Source: Saccharothrix sp. NRRL B-16314
GTDB taxonomy: Bacteria; Actinomycetota; Actinomycetes; Mycobacteriales; Pseudonocardiaceae
Direction: 5' to 3'
Assembly (NCBI RefSeq): GCF_000716595.1
Contig: NZ_JNXC01000059.1
Coordinates: 1-24,132 of the forward strand
DNA length: 24,132 nucleotides
Every line of letters begins with the position of its first letter. Positions within the stretch are counted from its first letter, which is position 1. Of this stretch, positions 23,613-24,132 are shown in pieces. A program made the position numbers and the translations under genes. A model generated the notes under the pieces. It saw only the letters and a list, made by a program, of their open reading frames with translations, ran no database searches and was not told the DNA's origin.

Positions 23613-23620
23613 CGCTCGCA

Positions 23621-23625
23621 CTCCC
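23621..23625 (-). promoter_or_regulatory. Ribosome binding site of the first NRPS gene
   Basis: GGGAG on the minus strand, 8 nt before the ATG at 23612-23610. It fixes the start of the acyl-AMP ligase. This is the only biosynthetic gene in the window that does not start inside the coding sequence of the gene before it. Confidence 0.65.
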
Positions 23626-23718
23626 GTCCGGCGGTGCCTGCGTCGTCGGCACAGACGTTTCCACCGCGGCGTCGAAGCGCGAGAGCGCCAACGGGCCGAC
23701 CCCCCAGGCCCCCTCCGG

Positions 23719-23742
23719 GGAGGTGCCCGACCGGGTACCTCC
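23719..23742. promoter_or_regulatory. 24-bp imperfect palindrome upstream of the operon, candidate operator
   Basis: GGAGGTGCCCG, a 2-nt centre, then CGGGTACCTCC. The arms are complementary at 10 of 11 positions, the odd one being a G-T pair. It lies 107-130 nt before the first NRPS start and between it and the LuxR-type gene. The size fits a dimeric regulator site, but a transcribed hairpin is equally possible. I could not recognise a convincing -35/-10 pair nearby. Confidence 0.35.
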
Positions 23743-23754
23743 CTTGAACGCACG

Positions 23755-23787
23755 AACGCCGCCCGGAGGCGGACCCCGGGCGGCGTT
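23755..23787. terminator. GC-rich hairpin after the LuxR-type gene
   Basis: AACGCCGCCCGG (23755-23766) and CCGGGCGGCGTT (23776-23787) form a perfect 12-bp stem with a 9-nt loop. It lies 39 nt after the LuxR-type stop codon in the direction of transcription and ahead of the NRPS start. This suggests it ends the regulator transcript and that the biosynthetic operon has its own promoter between about 23613 and 23754. There is no T-tract on the minus strand, which is common for actinobacterial terminators. Confidence 0.6.
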
Positions 23788-23825
23788 TCGGCGGAGACTT
23801 CGGTGCGGAGACTTCGGGTTCAGGC

Positions 23826-24132
23826 TCAGATCAGGCTGAGGCGAACCGCCTCAGCCGCGGCCAATGTCCGGTTCGGACAGTTGAGCTTGGCCAGCACGTT
23901 GCCCACGTGCCGTTTCACCCCGTTGATCCCGATACCCAGACGATTCGCGATCTGCTTGTTGCTGCAGCCCTCCGACAACAACCGCAAAGTCTGGACTTCC
24001 CGCGGTGTGAGCAGATTCCCGATCAACGCACCGGTCTTCGTCGGACGGCGCACCTCCGCGAGCAGGCCGGCGGTCATCGCCGCCGGCACGTGCAACCGCC
24101 CCGCCATCACGTCCCGCATCGCCGTGCGCAAT
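23826..24132 (-). CDS. LuxR/NarL-family transcriptional regulator, C-terminal part (5' end outside window)
   Basis: The frame is open to the window edge, so only the last 101 or so residues are seen. They contain a GerE/LuxR-type helix-turn-helix: LTPREVQTLRLLSEG, then SNKQIANRLGIGINGVKRHV and an ending NVLAKLNCPNRTLAA. The sector before it (MRDVMAGRLHVPAAMTAGLL) resembles the linker of NarL/FixJ response regulators; whether a receiver domain with a phosphorylatable Asp exists cannot be seen. It is encoded on the same strand as the NRPS operon, 213 nt upstream of it, with a hairpin between. It is a reasonable candidate for a pathway-specific regulator, but that is inferred from position only. 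Confidence 0.88.
   Translation of the reverse strand, partial: LRTAMRDVMAGRLHVPAAMTAGLLAEVRRPTKTGALIGNLLTPREVQTLRLLSEGCSNKQIANRLGIGINGVKRHVGNVLAKLNCPNRTLAAAEAVRLSLI

Noticed and set aside
1..24132. tRNA, rRNA, CRISPR arrays, insertion sequences, phage attachment sites
   Set aside because: No cloverleaf, regularly spaced short repeats, transposase motifs or terminal inverted repeats were seen. The only long repeats are the internal A-domain tracts. The longest stretch without a gene is 213 nt (23613-23825).

Overview
This is a high-GC actinobacterial window. The strong GC3 bias, the modular NRPS/PKS enzymes and a 13E12/DUF222-type HNH nuclease at one edge fit an actinomycete, perhaps of the Pseudonocardiales; that placement is inference from style, not from a marker gene. 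Nearly everything lies on the minus strand and reads from high to low coordinates as one hybrid NRPS-PKS biosynthetic operon of about 23.2 kb (23612 down to 365).

Layout in the direction of transcription. (1) 24132-23826: C-terminal half of a LuxR/NarL-type regulator. (2) 23825-23613: a 213-nt leader with a 12-bp GC hairpin and a 24-bp imperfect palindrome. (3) 23612-17872: NRPS A, with order FAAL-type acyl-AMP ligase, ACP, Cy, A(Cys) with embedded oxidase, PCP. (4) 17875-10774: hybrid B, with order KS, AT(malonyl), ACP, Cy, A(Cys), PCP, degenerate epimerase-like domain. (5) 10777-10028: type II thioesterase. (6) 10031-5640: NRPS C, with order C, A, PCP, terminal reductase. (7) Tailoring genes: FAD monooxygenase, cytochrome P450, acyl-CoA dehydrogenase, SAM methyltransferase, and an opine-dehydrogenase-family enzyme ending at 365. 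(8) On the plus strand at 2-337, the convergent end of an HNH endonuclease gene marks the cluster edge. Almost every gene overlaps the next by 4 nt (ATGA or GTGA), so the operon appears translationally coupled throughout.

Proposed assembly logic (inference): a carboxylic acid starter is adenylated and loaded on the ACP. Cys is added, cyclised and oxidised to a thiazole. One malonyl unit is added and left as a beta-ketone because there is no KR. A second Cys is added and cyclised to a thiazoline, a third amino acid is added, and the chain leaves by NAD(P)H reduction as an aldehyde or alcohol. The tailoring enzymes then act. The layout recalls yersiniabactin/micacocidin-type thiazoline assembly lines combined with an epothilone-type oxidase. 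No cluster known to me matches it exactly, and the opine dehydrogenase is an unexpected partner.

Main caution: both Cys adenylation domains are broken at the same place. Each lacks the ATP-binding A3 segment and changes reading frame exactly at the end of a 100-bp perfect repeat (13049-13148 and 19850-19949). Assembly collapse at a repeat is the simplest explanation. If the break is real, the pathway is dead.
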